DNA of 64,000 nt. It comes from Nilaparvata lugens. Its lineage: Eukaryota; Arthropoda; Insecta; Hemiptera; Delphacidae. The DNA lies in the NCBI RefSeq assembly GCF_014356525.2, contig NC_052507.1, positions 1,873,419-1,937,418 on the forward strand, given 5' to 3'. A program made the translations under genes and the position numbers. The notes beneath the pieces are model-generated. The model was given only the letters and a program-made list of their open reading frames with translations. It made no database searches and was not told the DNA's origin. This document shows, piece after piece, positions 40,401 through 55,400 of this stretch; the first letter of the stretch is position 1, and each line of letters starts with the position of its first letter.

Positions 40401-43400
40401 GTTTTTCGATTTGTATATCATCAAGCTATCAAAATGAAAACGTTTTCTCAGGAAAACATTTTTTTCTGATCATTACTTTTTGAGATATGAGCGCCCAAAG
40501 TTTGAATTTTTGGGACAGAACTATTCAAATTCGGTAAGAGATATATCCATGAGATTTAGAGAATAGATTCTTCATGGTATTGTTGATCTAGTGAAAACAA
40601 CATTTTCTGAAAAAAATAATGTTTAAAATAGTTATTCAGTTTACAAAAATATCTTTTAGTTGAGTTATTTTTGGTAAATTGAATAACTTTTTCAAAAATT
40701 GATATTTTCAGAAAATTTTTGTTTTACTAGATCAACAATACCATGAAAAATCCATCCTCTAAATCTCATGGATTTATATCTTACCGAATTTGAAATGTTC
40801 TGTCCCAAAAATTTAAACTTAAGGCACTCATATCTCAAAAAGTAATGATAGGAAAAAAATGTTTCCGCAGAAAACTTTTTCATTTTGATAGCTTGATGAT
40901 ATACAAATCGAAAAACTTTGAAAAATATCACGAGTAGAAAGTTCATTTTTAGCCTTAGCAGAGCCTTAATAGGCCTAACACCATTATAAAGCTGCGTTTA
41001 CACCTTAAGTTATTAACAAAATATTTATTTCTCCGTCCTCATAGATTCTATTATATTGAAACTAACTTATCATACACATGATTAACATTTTTATGTGTAT
41101 GATAAGTTATGTTCAATCTAATAGAATCTATAAGGTCAGAAAAATAAACATTTTGTTAATAACTTTGGTGTAAATGCAGCTTAAGTAGGCGTACCGTACT
41201 ATTATTATTTTCAACATCAATAATAACTATCTTAGTATTATACGGAAATGTATAAATTATAAATAGTGAATGATATTTGTAGGGAGTTTGGAAGCACTCT
41301 GGCTGTATATTGTAGTGTGCAAATTACTGCTTAAATCCAGAGAGAAAGCCATTATTTTATTTATAATTCATAGATAACTATTACAGATGCATTGAGATGG
41401 CAGGATATAGGTACCATCATGACAACTTCAGAATCAGAGTCAACTCGAAAAAGACCGGTACTGGTCAACAAAGTATGGATCTTTCCAATAAATGGTCTCG
41501 TACGCCGACTTTTAAAAGCTACATCTGCACCAGTCCACAGGTAGGCTGTAACATGTTCTTTTGATTTTTTTTTTTCAAATTTCAAATTTGTCCATTATTG
41601 TTATGAATGAGGCCTTAGAGCGGCGGCAGAGGTGAGGGGGCATCTATAGTGAGGTCCACATTAATAGTAGTTCTGTGAACAGTAGACCTCGCGCTCAGTA
41701 AGTTACATTGACCTGTTGTTATGTTTTCTCAAGAATTGATGAATGATTTATCACTTTAAAATGTCTAGAAAAAATCCTAAACAAACATAGAGCTTTCTGT
41801 CCTATTGTACCATGACGTGTCATCCCGGAATGTGAGCGTGAGCGCTGTTATCAGGTCTGGCTGCAACTGTCTACAACGTTGATGGAATGATACATTTTCA
41901 AGATGTTCGATGTTTTTAAACAGGTAGTATTATTATAGTCAACTGTCTACTTACGTTGATGAGAAAATACATTTTCAAGATGTTCAATGTTTTTGAATGA
42001 GTAGTATTATAGTGGACCGAGCGAAGTGAAGTCTAAGATTCAAGTCGACGGTTTGGCATTTCTCTTAATGTTTAAATGTTTATATGTTGCGCATTTACGG
42101 CGAAACGCGGTAATAGATTTTCATGAAATTTGACAGGTATGTTCCTTTTTCAGTTGCGCGTCGACGTATATACAAGGTTTTTGGGAATTTTGCATTTCAA
42201 GGATAATATAAAAGGAAAAAGGAGCCTCCTTCATACGCCAATATTAGAGTAAAAATTAGACTATAGAATTATTCTTCATAAATCAGCTGACAAGTGATTA
42301 CACAGATGTGTGAAGAAGCCAGTCTATTGCTGTATTACCATAAGGTCTATAGTTTCAATCAGGTACTTGTGGATGAGAATACTGCATGAGGTCTACTGTT
42401 CACAGAACTACTAGTTCACTAGACAGCTGATTTATGATGAATAGAAATTCTAAAGTCTGATTTTTACGGTCATATTGACGTTCGAAAGAGACTCCTTTTC
42501 CTTTTGTATTATCCTTAAAATGAAAAATTTCAAAAAAACCATATGTTTACGTCGACGGGAAATTCAAAAAGGAACATACCTGTCAAATTTCATGAAAATG
42601 CTGTGTTCTGCTGTAAATGCGGAACTTAAAACATAAGTATAAACATATCCTATTATTAAGCAAGCAATTTCTGTATTTTTATATCTGGTTATTTATATTT
42701 ATTTATATCTGGTTATTTAAGTTCAACGTATCTTGAAACTGGCTCTAACGATTTTCACGAAATTTGAAACATAGTAGGTTTATGATATAAAAATTCGATT
42801 GCACTAGGTCTCATTCTTGGGAAAACTAGCTGAATGACATCGAAAGGATAATTCATCCTTGGCTGAAACAGCTGTGGATAGTAAAAAAATGAGTGAGCGA
42901 GTGAGTATGTGAAAAATCAAAATATTGCATCGCCGAGATTCATAAGATGACATAGCCAGCTGTGAAATATATACACAATCATTCAAGAGAATTGTGTTCT
43001 ATTTATCAATAAATAAAAATAATGAGCAAGGCTCGGTGCCCCGATATTAAAATTGGAGAGAAATGCAAAACTGTTGACTTGAATCTTAGGCCGGTTACAG
43101 AGCTCGATCGAACGTCAATGTGTAAGTACCATCCTGACCATACACATACATACATCAGTTTTACACATTCAGAGCTCGACCGACTGTCAGTGCGTATGCA
43201 CCATCCTGACCATAAACATCCATACATCAGTTTTACACATTCAGAGCTCGACCGACCATCATTGCGTATGTAACATCCTGACCATACGCATTCATAAATC
43301 AGTTTTACACATTCAGAGCTCAGCCGAACGTCAGTGCATATGTAACATCCTGACCATACACATCCATACATCAGTTTTACACATTCAGAGCTCGACTGAC

Positions 43401-46400
43401 CTTCAGTGCATATGTAATATCCTGACCATACACATCCATAAATCAGTTTTACACATTCAGAGCTTGCCCAACCATCAGTGTGTATGCACCATCCTGACCA
43501 TAAACATCCATACATCAGTTTTACACAATCAGAGCTCGACCGACTGTCAGTGCGTGTGCACCATTCTGACCATACACATCCATACATCAGTTTTACACAT
43601 TCAGAGCTCAGCTGAACGTCAGTGCATATGTAACATCCTGACCATACACATCCATACATCAGTTTTACACATTCAGAGCTCGACTGACCATCGTTGCGTA
43701 TGTAACATCCTGACCATATACATCCATAAATCAGCTTTACACATTCAGAGCTCAGCCGTACGTCAGTGCATATGTAACATCCTGACCATACACATCCATA
43801 CATCAGTTTTACACATTCAGAGCTCGACTGACCATCATTGCGTATGTAACATCCTGACCATATACATCCATAAATCAGCTTTACACATTCAGAGCTCAGC
43901 CGACTGTCAGTGCATATAAAACATCCTGACCATATGCATCCATACATAAGTTTTACACATTCAAAGCTTGACCGACCGTCATTGCATATGTAACACCCTG
44001 ACTATACGCATCCATAAATCAGTTTTACACATTCAGAGCTCGGCCGACCATCAGTGCATATGCACCATCCCGACCATATGCACCCATACATCAGTTTTAC
44101 ACAATCAGAGCTCGACCGACCATCAGTGCATATGCACTATCCAGACCATACACTTCCATACATCAGTTTTACACATTCAGAGCTCAACCAACCGTCATTG
44201 CATATGTAACATCCTGATCATAAGCATCCATGAATCAGTTTTACATATTCAGAGCTCTGCCAACCATCAGTGTGTATGTAACATCCTGACCATATGCATC
44301 CATAAATCAGTTTTACACATTTAGAGCTTGACCGACCGTCAGTTTGTATGCACCATCCTGACCATATGCATCCATACATCAGTTTCACACATCAGAACTC
44401 GACCGACCATCAATGCGTATGTTACATCCTGACCATGAGTATCCATACATCAGGTTTAGACATTGAGAGCTCAACCATCCATCAGTGCGTATGTAACATC
44501 CTGACCATATGCATCCATACATTAGTTTTACACATTCAGAGCTCGACCGACTATCAGTGCATATATAACATCCTGACCATTAGCATCCATACATAAGTTT
44601 TACACATTCAAAGCTTGACGGACCGTCATTGCGTATGTAACACCCTGACCATACGCATCCATAAATCAGTTTTACACATTCAGAGCTCAGCCGACCATCA
44701 GTGCATATGCACCATCCCGACCATATGCATCCATACATCAGTTTCACACAATCAGAGCTCAACTGACCTTCAGTGCATATGTAATAATCTGATCATACAC
44801 ATCCATAAATCAGTTTTACACATTCAGAGCTTTACCGACCATCAGTGTGTATGCACCATACTGACCATACACATCCATACATCAGTTTTACACAATCAGA
44901 GCTCGACCGACCATCAGTGCGTATGCACCATCCAGACCATACACTTCCATACATCAGTTTTACACATTCAGAGCTCGACTGACCATCATTGCATATGTAA
45001 CATCCTGACCATACACATCCATGAATCAGTTTTACACATTCAGAGCTCAGCCGACCATCAGTGTGTATGCACCATCCTGACCATACACATCCATACATCA
45101 GTTTTAAACATTCAGAGCTCAACCGACCATCAGTGCATATGCACCATCCTGACCATATGCATCCATACATCAGTTTTACACAATCAGAGCTCAACTGACC
45201 TTCAGTGCATATGTAATATCCTGACCATACACATCCATAAATCAGTTTTACACATTCAGAGCTTTACCGACCATCAGTGTGTATGCACCATCCTGACCAT
45301 ACACATCCATACATCAGTTTTACACAATCAGAGCTCGACCGACCATCAGTGCGTATGCACCATCCAGACCATACACTTCCATACATCAGTTTTACACATT
45401 CAGAGCTCAACCAACCGTCATTGCATATGTAACATCCTGACCATACGCATCCATAAATCAGTTTTAGATATTCAGAGCTCTGCCAACCATCAGTGCGTAT
45501 GTAACATCCTGACCATATGCATCCATACATCAGTTTTACACAATCAGAGCTTAACTGACCTTCAGTGCATATGTAATAATCTGATCATACACATCCATAA
45601 ATCAGTTTTACACATTCAGAGCTTTACCGACCATCAGTGTGTATGCACCATCCTGACCATACACATCCATACATCAGTTTTACACAATCAGAGCTCGACC
45701 GACCATCAGTGCGTATGCACCATCCAGACCATACACTTCCATACATCAGTTTTACACATTCAGAGCTCAACCAACCGTCATTGCATATGTAACATCCTGA
45801 CCATAAGCATCCATAAATCAGTTTTACATATTCAGAGCTCTGCCAACCATCAGTGCGTATGTTACATCCCGACCATATGCATCCATACATCAGTTTTACA
45901 CAATCAGAGCTCAACTAACCTTCAGTGCATTGTAATATCCTGATCATACACATCCATAAATCAGTTTCACACATTCAGAGCCTGACCGACCATCAGTGTG
46001 TATGCACCATCCTGACCATACACAGCCATACATCAGTTCTACACAATCAGAACTCGACCGACCATCAGTGTGTATGCACCATCCTGACCATACACTTCCA
46101 TACATCAGTTTTACACATTCAGAGCTCAACCAACCGTCATTGCATATGTAACATCCTGACCATAAGCATCCATAAATCAGTTTTACATATTCAGAGCTCT
46201 GCCAACCATCAGTGCGTATGTAACATCCTGATCATATGCATCCATAAATCAGTTTTACACATTTAGAGCTTGACCGACCGTCAGTGTGTATGCACCATCC
46301 TGACCATACGCATCCATACATCAGTTTTACACATCAGAACTCGACCGACCATCAATGCGTATGTTACATCCTGACCATAAGCATCCATACATCAGGTTTA

Positions 46401-49400
46401 CACATTCAGAGCACAGCCGACTGTCAGTGCGTATATAACATCCTGACCATACACATCCATAAATCAGTTTTACACATTCAGAGCTCGGCCGATCGTCAGT
46501 GCATATGTAACAACCTGGACATACACATCTATAAATCAGTTTTACACATTCAGAGCTCAGCCGACCGTCAGTGCATATATAACATCCTGACCATATGCAT
46601 CCATACACCAGTTTTACACATTCAAAGCTTGACCGACCGTCATTGCGTATGTAACATCCTGACCATACACATCCATAAATCAGTTTCACACATTCAGAGC
46701 TCAGCCGACCATCAGTGCGTATGTAACATCCTGACAAAAAGCATCCATAAATCAGCTTTACACATTCTGAGCTCAGCCGACCGTCAGTGCATATATAACA
46801 TCCTGACCATATGCATCCATACATCAGTTTTACACATTCAAAGCTTGACTGACCATCATTGCGTATGTAACATCCTGACCATATGCATCCATAAATCAGT
46901 TTTACACATTCAGAGCTCAGCCAACCGTCAGTGCGTATGTAACATCCTGACCATATGCATCCATAAATCAGTTTTACACATTCAGAGCTCGGCCGACCGT
47001 CAGTGCATATGTAACATCCTGGACATACACATCTATAAATCAGTTTTAAACATTCAGAGCTCAACCGACCATCAGTGCATATGCACCATCCTGACCATAT
47101 GCATCCATACATCAGTTTTACACAATCAGAGCTCAACTGACCTTCAGTGCATATGTAATATCCTGACCATATGCATCCATAAATCAGTTCTACACATTTA
47201 GAGCTTGACCGACCGTCATTGCGTATGCACCATCCTGACCATACACATCCATACATCAGTTTCACACAATCAGAGCTCGACCGACCATCAATGCATATGT
47301 AACATCATGACCATAAGCATCCATACATCAGTTTTACACATTCTGAGCTCGACTGTCCATCAGTGCGTATGTAACATCCTGACCATATGCATCTATACAT
47401 CAGTTTTACACATTCAGAGCTTGACCAACCATCAGTGTGTATGTAACATCCTGACCATATGCATCCATACATCAGTTTTACACATTCAGAGCTCGACCGA
47501 CTGTCAGTGTGTATGCACCATCCTGACCATACACATTCATACATCAGTTTTCCTGACTCACAAAATGGACGCATTTACAGATTGTTTAATTGCAGCTTAT
47601 TATCTTCACAAATGAAAGATTAAAAGACATAGATTTCAAGTTCACTCAATGGTCGCCCAAAGAGCATTTCAAAGGGAATTCAGTACCATTATAGACATCA
47701 TTTCTTGGGGATGAAGATACATTTTCACTCGACAGTTGGCTCCTTTTGAAAATATATATAATATTGGTGGCACCCCTTTGGAAGAGATGAAAACTTTCAA
47801 AGATCTCGGTGTAGTGTTTACCAGTGATTTTACTTTTAATTGTCATGTGGACTCATATGCAGTAGGGCTAATCAGCAGATGGGTTTCATCTTAAGGACAT
47901 GCTCACCATTTAGTGATGTTGCCCCTCTCTTATTCTTAGTCACTATAGTTAGAATTCTCCTAGAATATGCCTCTGAGATCTGGAATCCATATTGCAATGG
48001 CCAAATTCTCATTCTGGAGCGTTTACAAAACAAATTTTTGAGATATATGTATTACAAGAAGTTTACTGTCTACTGTCCATTTGATATCCCAACTGATACG
48101 CTGAGGTGTATATTTGGAATTGAAACATTAAAATCAAGGAGGGATGTCAGATCCCTTATTTCCCTTTACAACTTACTTAACAATGAAATAGATTCTGCTT
48201 ATTTACTTTCTAAACTTAATATCTACATATCATCCATAGCTCGTCGTTCTTCATTTTCTTTTCTTGTAACATGCTCCAGAACAGAGAGTCATTATAACTC
48301 TCCAATTAATAGAATCCAAAGGCTTTTCAATCTCTTTTCTGGGCGCCTAGACGTCTTTGGGTGCTCTCGTGCTGGCAGATTCCGCAGCACTCTGATGGGC
48401 TTAATTTAGGATAGATATTTGTAGCCAGGTTTCCGTATGACATTTTTCTTTCTCTCTTTTTTTCTTCTCAGTGCCCACATGATTCTTTGTTATTTCTGTA
48501 TTGCATGGTTTGTACCCATGTAAGATATTTTAAGTGCATATTTTCTCCCATATTTTATCTTGGAAAGTAGTTTCGGCAATAGATAGGATAAGATAGATTC
48601 AGGATAGATGGGAATCCTAGCTATAAGATAGGATTTTTTTTAATAAAAAACACATATTTCTCTTGTTAAGATGCTTTTTTTTGTTATATAATTTATTTTG
48701 TTCTTATTTTATTTTACTCTTGTTTTATTCTCAGCTTGATGTTTATTTTAAATCTAATTTTTTGAATGAAGAATGTTGTAATGTTTCAAGGAGACATATA
48801 AGGGTTTAACCTGTTGTCTCCATGTATGTATTTATGTGAATAAATAAATAAATAAATAAATTTTTTAACCACTTCAGAATATGCATCAGAAATTTTGATG
48901 AGTTATTTCGAGCTTGTATCACCATTGGAAATACTTGAAGTCACTTTAAGCTATTGATCAAATAAATGTAGATAATATTAATAATATATTTTTTTTCCAA
49001 AAGAAAAATTATTGAAGAAATGTATAGAAAAACTCTGAATTCAAATATGACACTATAAATTGAATTCATTCATTTTGCTATTAAATACAATATCAGTTGA
49101 TTGTCGGGCAGAGGTTTCAGCACATTGGTTTTGTTGCGATCGGGCAACTGATCACCACTTACCACTTATGTATTTCATTTCTGATATGCATTATATTGAT
49201 TAATAATGTGAATATCTTCTGAACGGTTTGAGATATCAATGTGCGGTTTTCGCCGTTCATTTTTTCTTGAAATTTCGTATCGAAATCATGTATTGCATGA
49301 CAACCTTCCCATTTAAAAAAATAAAGTTGCATTCAATAATATGGCGGATCCAAGAGAATGGACCAGATTTTTGAAGTCATAGTGAAGTAGTATTTTCAAT

Positions 49401-52400
49401 TTGAGTAGGATCCCCAATCACACCCACCATCAAATTACCTTTGTGTATGAGATATTAGGCCGTTCTCTGACTTTTCACCCACTCTGTATATAGTGATATC
49501 AGAGTTTGGAGGAATTCCTTTACTTTTCATATCCTTAAAATGCAAAATTTCAAAAAACCTTGTGTATACATCGACGGGCAGTTGAAAAAAGAATATTCCT
49601 GCCAAATCTCATCGAATTCTTTCAACACGTCTGGCCGTAATCGCGTTACATACAGACAGAAACAAACAAATCGAGTTGAAACATAGACCTCACTACGTTC
49701 GGTCAATTATGTCAGTGGGGGAAGATAGTGGAAAAACGTTTCCAAACCTCTGTTTTATCAATAACGGTAGCTGATACAGGTTTATTAATGTGATATTAAC
49801 TTTTCATTCTCATTAAAAATAATTAATTATTATATTTTATTATGCAAGAAATTATATTTTTCAAGAATTCAGAATGAATTTCATGATTGAGATGAAATAT
49901 TTCATTAATTAATTATTTACATTGTTAAAAGACGATCTGGCAACAGAGCAAAGCTATCTCTGGCAACAGAGATACATTGCTATCCGCTTTGTTGAATGAT
50001 AGAAAAGGATAGCAATACCATTGCTAATCAAACACTGTCATTCATTATAACGTGGACCTCACTATGGATTCTTCGAGTGTGCTCTGTTTTTATGTGTACC
50101 AATGGCAAACGCCTCCAGGAATTTTCTGGTAATCAACACAGCGGAGGCAGGGAGCTTCTAGATCATTATTGGGTGTTCGAGTCTCAGCGCACAGAGCTGT
50201 CGAACAATGGCAAACGCAGTCTAGAAGTTTCTGGCGACCTCCATGCACTGCGATTGGTCGGTCGTGTTCGCCAACTCTACCAGATTATTGTCGAGACATC
50301 TGTTGCATTTATAAAATGACGCGTCTTTTACTCGGAGCTCAGTTGAGAAAATCTTTAATTTACTTTGCTATATCGGCATTGAGGATTCTCTATAGTTGAT
50401 ATTTATACAGGGTGTCCCAGATAAGGTGTAAACCCCGGCTACCATAGATTCTACATGCAATTTGCAACAAAAAATGTTCAGTAAAATTTTCTCCTATCGA
50501 CCATCGTTTCGAGATATATCGATTTTTCGATATTTTTCAAGTAATCGATTTAATCAAATTGTAACTCAAAATGAAACTGGTAACTTAAATAAAAATAATA
50601 TTGAGAAAACTTTTTAAACAAACAATAGAATAATTACAGGATTTGCCTTCAATAAAAAAAGATGAATAATATATAATAATAAAATTGATAATATTAGCTC
50701 ACTGAACTCACTGAACCAGGAAAATGGTGTCTCGGAAAAGAAGGGTAGAGCCGGGCCCGATTATCTGCAGTAGATAGCTCCAGGTCCCGTCCTCGTAACC
50801 GACTGACTAGAGCCTCTCATTTTTTTCATAATTTTACTTGTCATGAATTTTCACCGTCGTCAACAATTTATCTATTCATTGTGAAAATTCATGACAAATA
50901 ATAAAAATTATGTGGTTCTATTACACGAGCTTGTATCACCATTGGAAATACTTGAAGTCACTTTAAGCTATTGATCAAATAAATGTTGATAATATTAATA
51001 ATATATTATTTTTCCAAAAGAAAAATTATTGAAGAAATGTATAGAAAAACTCTGAATTCAAATATGACCCTATAAATTGAATTCATTCATTTTGCTATTA
51101 AATTCAATATCAGTTGATTGTCGGGCAGAGGTTTCAGCACATTGGTTATGTTGCGATCGGGCAACTGATCACCACTTACCACTTATGTATTTCATTTCTG
51201 ATATGCATGATATTGATTAATGATGTGAATATCTTCTGAACGGTTTGAGATATCAATGGGCGGTTTTCGCCATTCATTTTTTCTTGAAATTTCGTATCGA
51301 AATCATGTATTGCATGACAACCTTCCCATTTAAAAAAATAAAGTTGCATTCAATATGGCGGATCCAAGAAAATGGACCAGATTTTTGAAGTCATAGTAAA
51401 GTAGTATTTTCAATTTGAGTAGGTTCCCCAATCACACCCATCATCAAATTACCTTTGTTTATGAGATATTAAGCCGTTCTCTGACTTTTCACCCACTCTG
51501 TATATAGTGATATCAGAGTTTGGAGGAATTCCTTTACTTTTCATATCCTTAAAATGCAAAATTTCAAAAAACCTTGTGTATACATCGACGCGCAGTTGAA
51601 AAAAGAATATTCCTGCCAAATCTCATCGAATTCTTTCAACACGTTTGGCCGTAATCGCGTTACATACAGACAGAAACAAACAAATCGAGTTGAAACATAG
51701 ACCTCACTACGTTCGGTCAATTATGTCAGTGGGGGAAGATAGTGGAAAAACGTTTCCAAACCTCTGTTTTATCAATAACGGTAGCTGATACAGGTTTATT
51801 AATGTGATATTAACTCTTCATTCTCATTAAAAATAATTAATTATTATATTTTATTATGCAAGAAATTATATTTTTCAAGAATTTCAGAATGAATTTCATG
51901 ATTAAGATGAAATATTTCGTTAATTAATTATTTAACATTGTTAAAAGACGATCTGGCAACAGAGCAAAGCTATCTCTGGCAACAGAGATACATTGCTATC
52001 CGCTTTGTTGAATGATAGAAAAGGATAGCAATACCATTACTAATCAAACACTGCCATTATAACGTGGACCTCACTATAGATTCTTCTAGTGTGCTCGGTT
52101 TTTATGTGTACCAATGGCAAACGCCTCCTGGAATTTTCTGGTAATCAACACGGCATAGCGCCAAACTGGGTCGACGACAAAGTGGGTCGACGACAAAGTG
52201 GGTCATTTTTTCGACCGCATTTGTCGCCTCATGAAACGACAAATGCGGTCACCTCAGGAATGTGACCCACTCTGTCGCTGACCGCATTTGTCGGGAGGTG
52301 CAGAAATGAAAATCGACCGCATTTGTCGCCTCTCAGCGGAGGCAGGGAGCTTCTATATCATTATTGGGTGTTCGAGTCTCAGCGCACGGAGTTGTCGAAC

Positions 52401-55400
52401 AATGGCAAACGCAGTCTAGAAGTTTCTGGCGACCTCCATGCACTGCGATTGGTCGGTCGTGTTCGCCAACTCTACCAGATTATTGTCGAGACATCTGTTG
52501 CATTTATAAAATGACGCGACTTTTACTCGGAGCTCAGTTGAGAAAATCTTTAATTTATTTTGCTATATCGGCATTGAGGATTCTCTAGAGTTGATATTTA
52601 TATATTTACAAAAACACTTCACTTATATGGGCTACATTTTAACAAATCAATAAGAACAATATAAAAATCTTGTAGTAGGTACCCTTTATTTTTCAAAAAC
52701 TTTAAAAACTAAGAGTTGTTGAACTATTTTAAAGTTTTTACAAAATAAAGGGTACTACAATATATTTATTTTTTTATTAATTTATCTATTTATTTATTCA
52801 ATGATACACAAAACACTATTTATTAAAATTTATAGTAGATAAGTTATAGCTTCAAGTTATTCTGCTATATCCAATCCAATTGATTATATATAATTGTATA
52901 TTATTTATATAATATAATAATAGGGGAATAAATATAAATAAAGGGAAGAATTGGCTTATATAGGAAAATTACGAATGATGCATCAACAAGATAGTCTGAA
53001 CTACTCTAGGGTCTACTGATTAACTTGAAATTTTGCATAAAGATTTTTGGCCTATTTTAAATTCTTCAAGATTTCAGGAGTTTTAAGTTTATCAAGTTTC
53101 TAATTAGACAATTAAAGAGAACAGGTTAACCCTTTACACCAAAGTTATTAACAAAATGATAATGACTTAATCCTTATTCTATTAGATTGAACATAACTTA
53201 TCATACACATGATGAACATAATATGTTTTTGTCTAGTTCCGTTCAATCTAATAGAATCTATAAGGACGGAAAAATAAACATTTATATAACTTTGGTGTGA
53301 ATGCAGCTTAATGTTCCATTTATTGTCAATCAATAACATCTGAGTAAATTACTAAATAAATTACTTTCCTTACCCTATTACCATAGGTAAGGAAAGTATT
53401 GCTTTCCGAAAAAAATTAAGGTAACCCAATTTCTTAATTTCTATACGTTTCAAGGTCCCCTGAGTCCAAATTTTTGGGTATTGGTCTGTATGTGTGTGTG
53501 TATGAGTGTATGTGCGTCTGTGTACACGATATCTCATCTCCCAATAAATGGAATGATGTGAAATTTGGAACTTAAGGTCCTTACAATATAAGGATCCGAC
53601 ACGAACAATTTCGATCAAAAGCAAATTAAGATGGCGGCTAAAATGGCGAAAATGTTGTCAAAAACTGGGTTTTTCGCGATTTTCTCGAAAACGGCTCCAA
53701 CGATTTTGATTAAATTTATACTTAAAATAGTCATTGATAAGCTCTATCATCTGCCACAAGTCCCATATCTGTAAAAATTTCAGGAGCTCCACCCCATCTA
53801 TGCAAAGTTTGATTTTAGATTCCCAATTATCAGGCCTCAGATACAATTTAAACAAAAACATTCAAGTGGAAAAGATTGAGCATGAAAATCTCTACAATTA
53901 ATGTCCAGTAACATTTTCACCTAAAATTGAAAATAAGCTCGAAATTCGAAAAAATGAGATTGCAAAATGTTGGCAACTGTCGATTCTATTAAAATGATTC
54001 ACTATGAAGAGATAGCAGACCTCGTATGTCTCCAGCGTTATTGTCCTGTCACCAGCTGACTCAGATCTTTGTTTATAAGTAGACTTGAGATTCGCGTGAA
54101 CACTATAGCACAGAGGAAAGAAGCACTGGTATGCGTATTCCATGACTATAGCGTCAGGTGATCAATTCTCATAACGGCAAGGAAAGTTGTGTGAGTGCGC
54201 CACACCAGATTTTTTTGTTAAAAGTGCAAGCCATATAAATATTATCATCCCTCACCCTCTCCATCCAGGTCTGTTTTAAGTAAGAAGGTAATCTTTGTGA
54301 TGCTCCAGAGCTACCAAAACTTTTGTTTTGTTTACCTTACCTAAAAAGGAGGGATATACTCAGTGAACAGTTAAATTGTATATTATGCTGAGGAAATGTT
54401 TTGTTTAATTATATTTTATTCACAACCATGTTATATAAGCATTTCAAATCACTTATATCAATCCCATAACAGGGGTCTTTTCCCAATGACTTTTGTTATA
54501 CTATGTAATTTTACTTTCAGGTAGCTAATTTTTTCTTCTACCGAGTGGAGCAAATATTTGTGCATAAAAGTATATTGCAAGTATCAACTGCCTTCTTTTA
54601 TGATAAGAGATTGGATGCTGAACGGGCGGAAATAACGGAATATGGTGAAAACTGTGGTAAAAGTACAGCTAACATAAAAGTGGTAACTTACAGAACCTTT
54701 GACGATCCGAGTACAAACAAAATATATAGTAAGTGATAATTTTCTATCCTATATTTCTCACAACAAATCGCATTTCTTTAATGGATGCAGATCCAAATTT
54801 CTCTCCTAATTTTAATTAGATATGAAATAGATTGAGTTTTAGCGATTGACTTACTGAAGGCCAAAGTTGTTGTCCCTCTGTTTGTATGCTCTACAATAAC
54901 TTTAGAAAGAATTGATCAACCAGCTTCAAGTTTTTAACACGTCATATTCTTCAAACCACAACAAGATTCACTCACTCCTTCGTCCTTTTTCAGGATATAA
55001 AAATATTATTGAAAGTGCAAAATAAAAAATTGGTGTGATTTATCTTCATTAGTTGGCCGTAGAATTCATTACATGCAATTACCTAAAAAATTTCCATTCA
55101 GTCATTCATAACATTAGCTGAGGCTATTTGGTAGCTATATCAGACAGAGCGCCGGCTGCACAAAAGCAGACCAATGTAGGCCTACTTAGGCTAGGCGCAC
55201 ACCTAGTTAGACAAGACAAGACAAGACAAGACATGTATAGTCACAATAGTTCACATTGTTGCTTATGACGCACCTCACACTGATTGCAATTAGACATGTC
55301 TTCATTAGCAACTATATGTGAAGTATTGTGACTAAACGTGTCTGATCATGTCTTCTCTTTTATTGACTAACTGTTGTGCACCTAGCCTCAGAATACAGGT

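Larger units (their letters stand above)
50926..52602. repeat. 1.5-kb direct duplication, copy 2, with a 183-bp insert
   Basis: As copy 1 but 177 bp longer because of the insert at 52152-52334. Few other differences. The family M MITE is carried at 51775-52075. Confidence 0.9.

Noticed and set aside
43093..47550. CRISPR-like array
   Set aside because: Units are contiguous and similar throughout, with no unique spacers; the setting is eukaryotic.
43006..47615. Long ORFs on both strands in the 72-bp array as protein genes
   Set aside because: Any unit divisible by three with an open frame gives these. Both strands are open, breaks are frequent, and variable sites do not favour third positions. 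Kept only as a finding to test.
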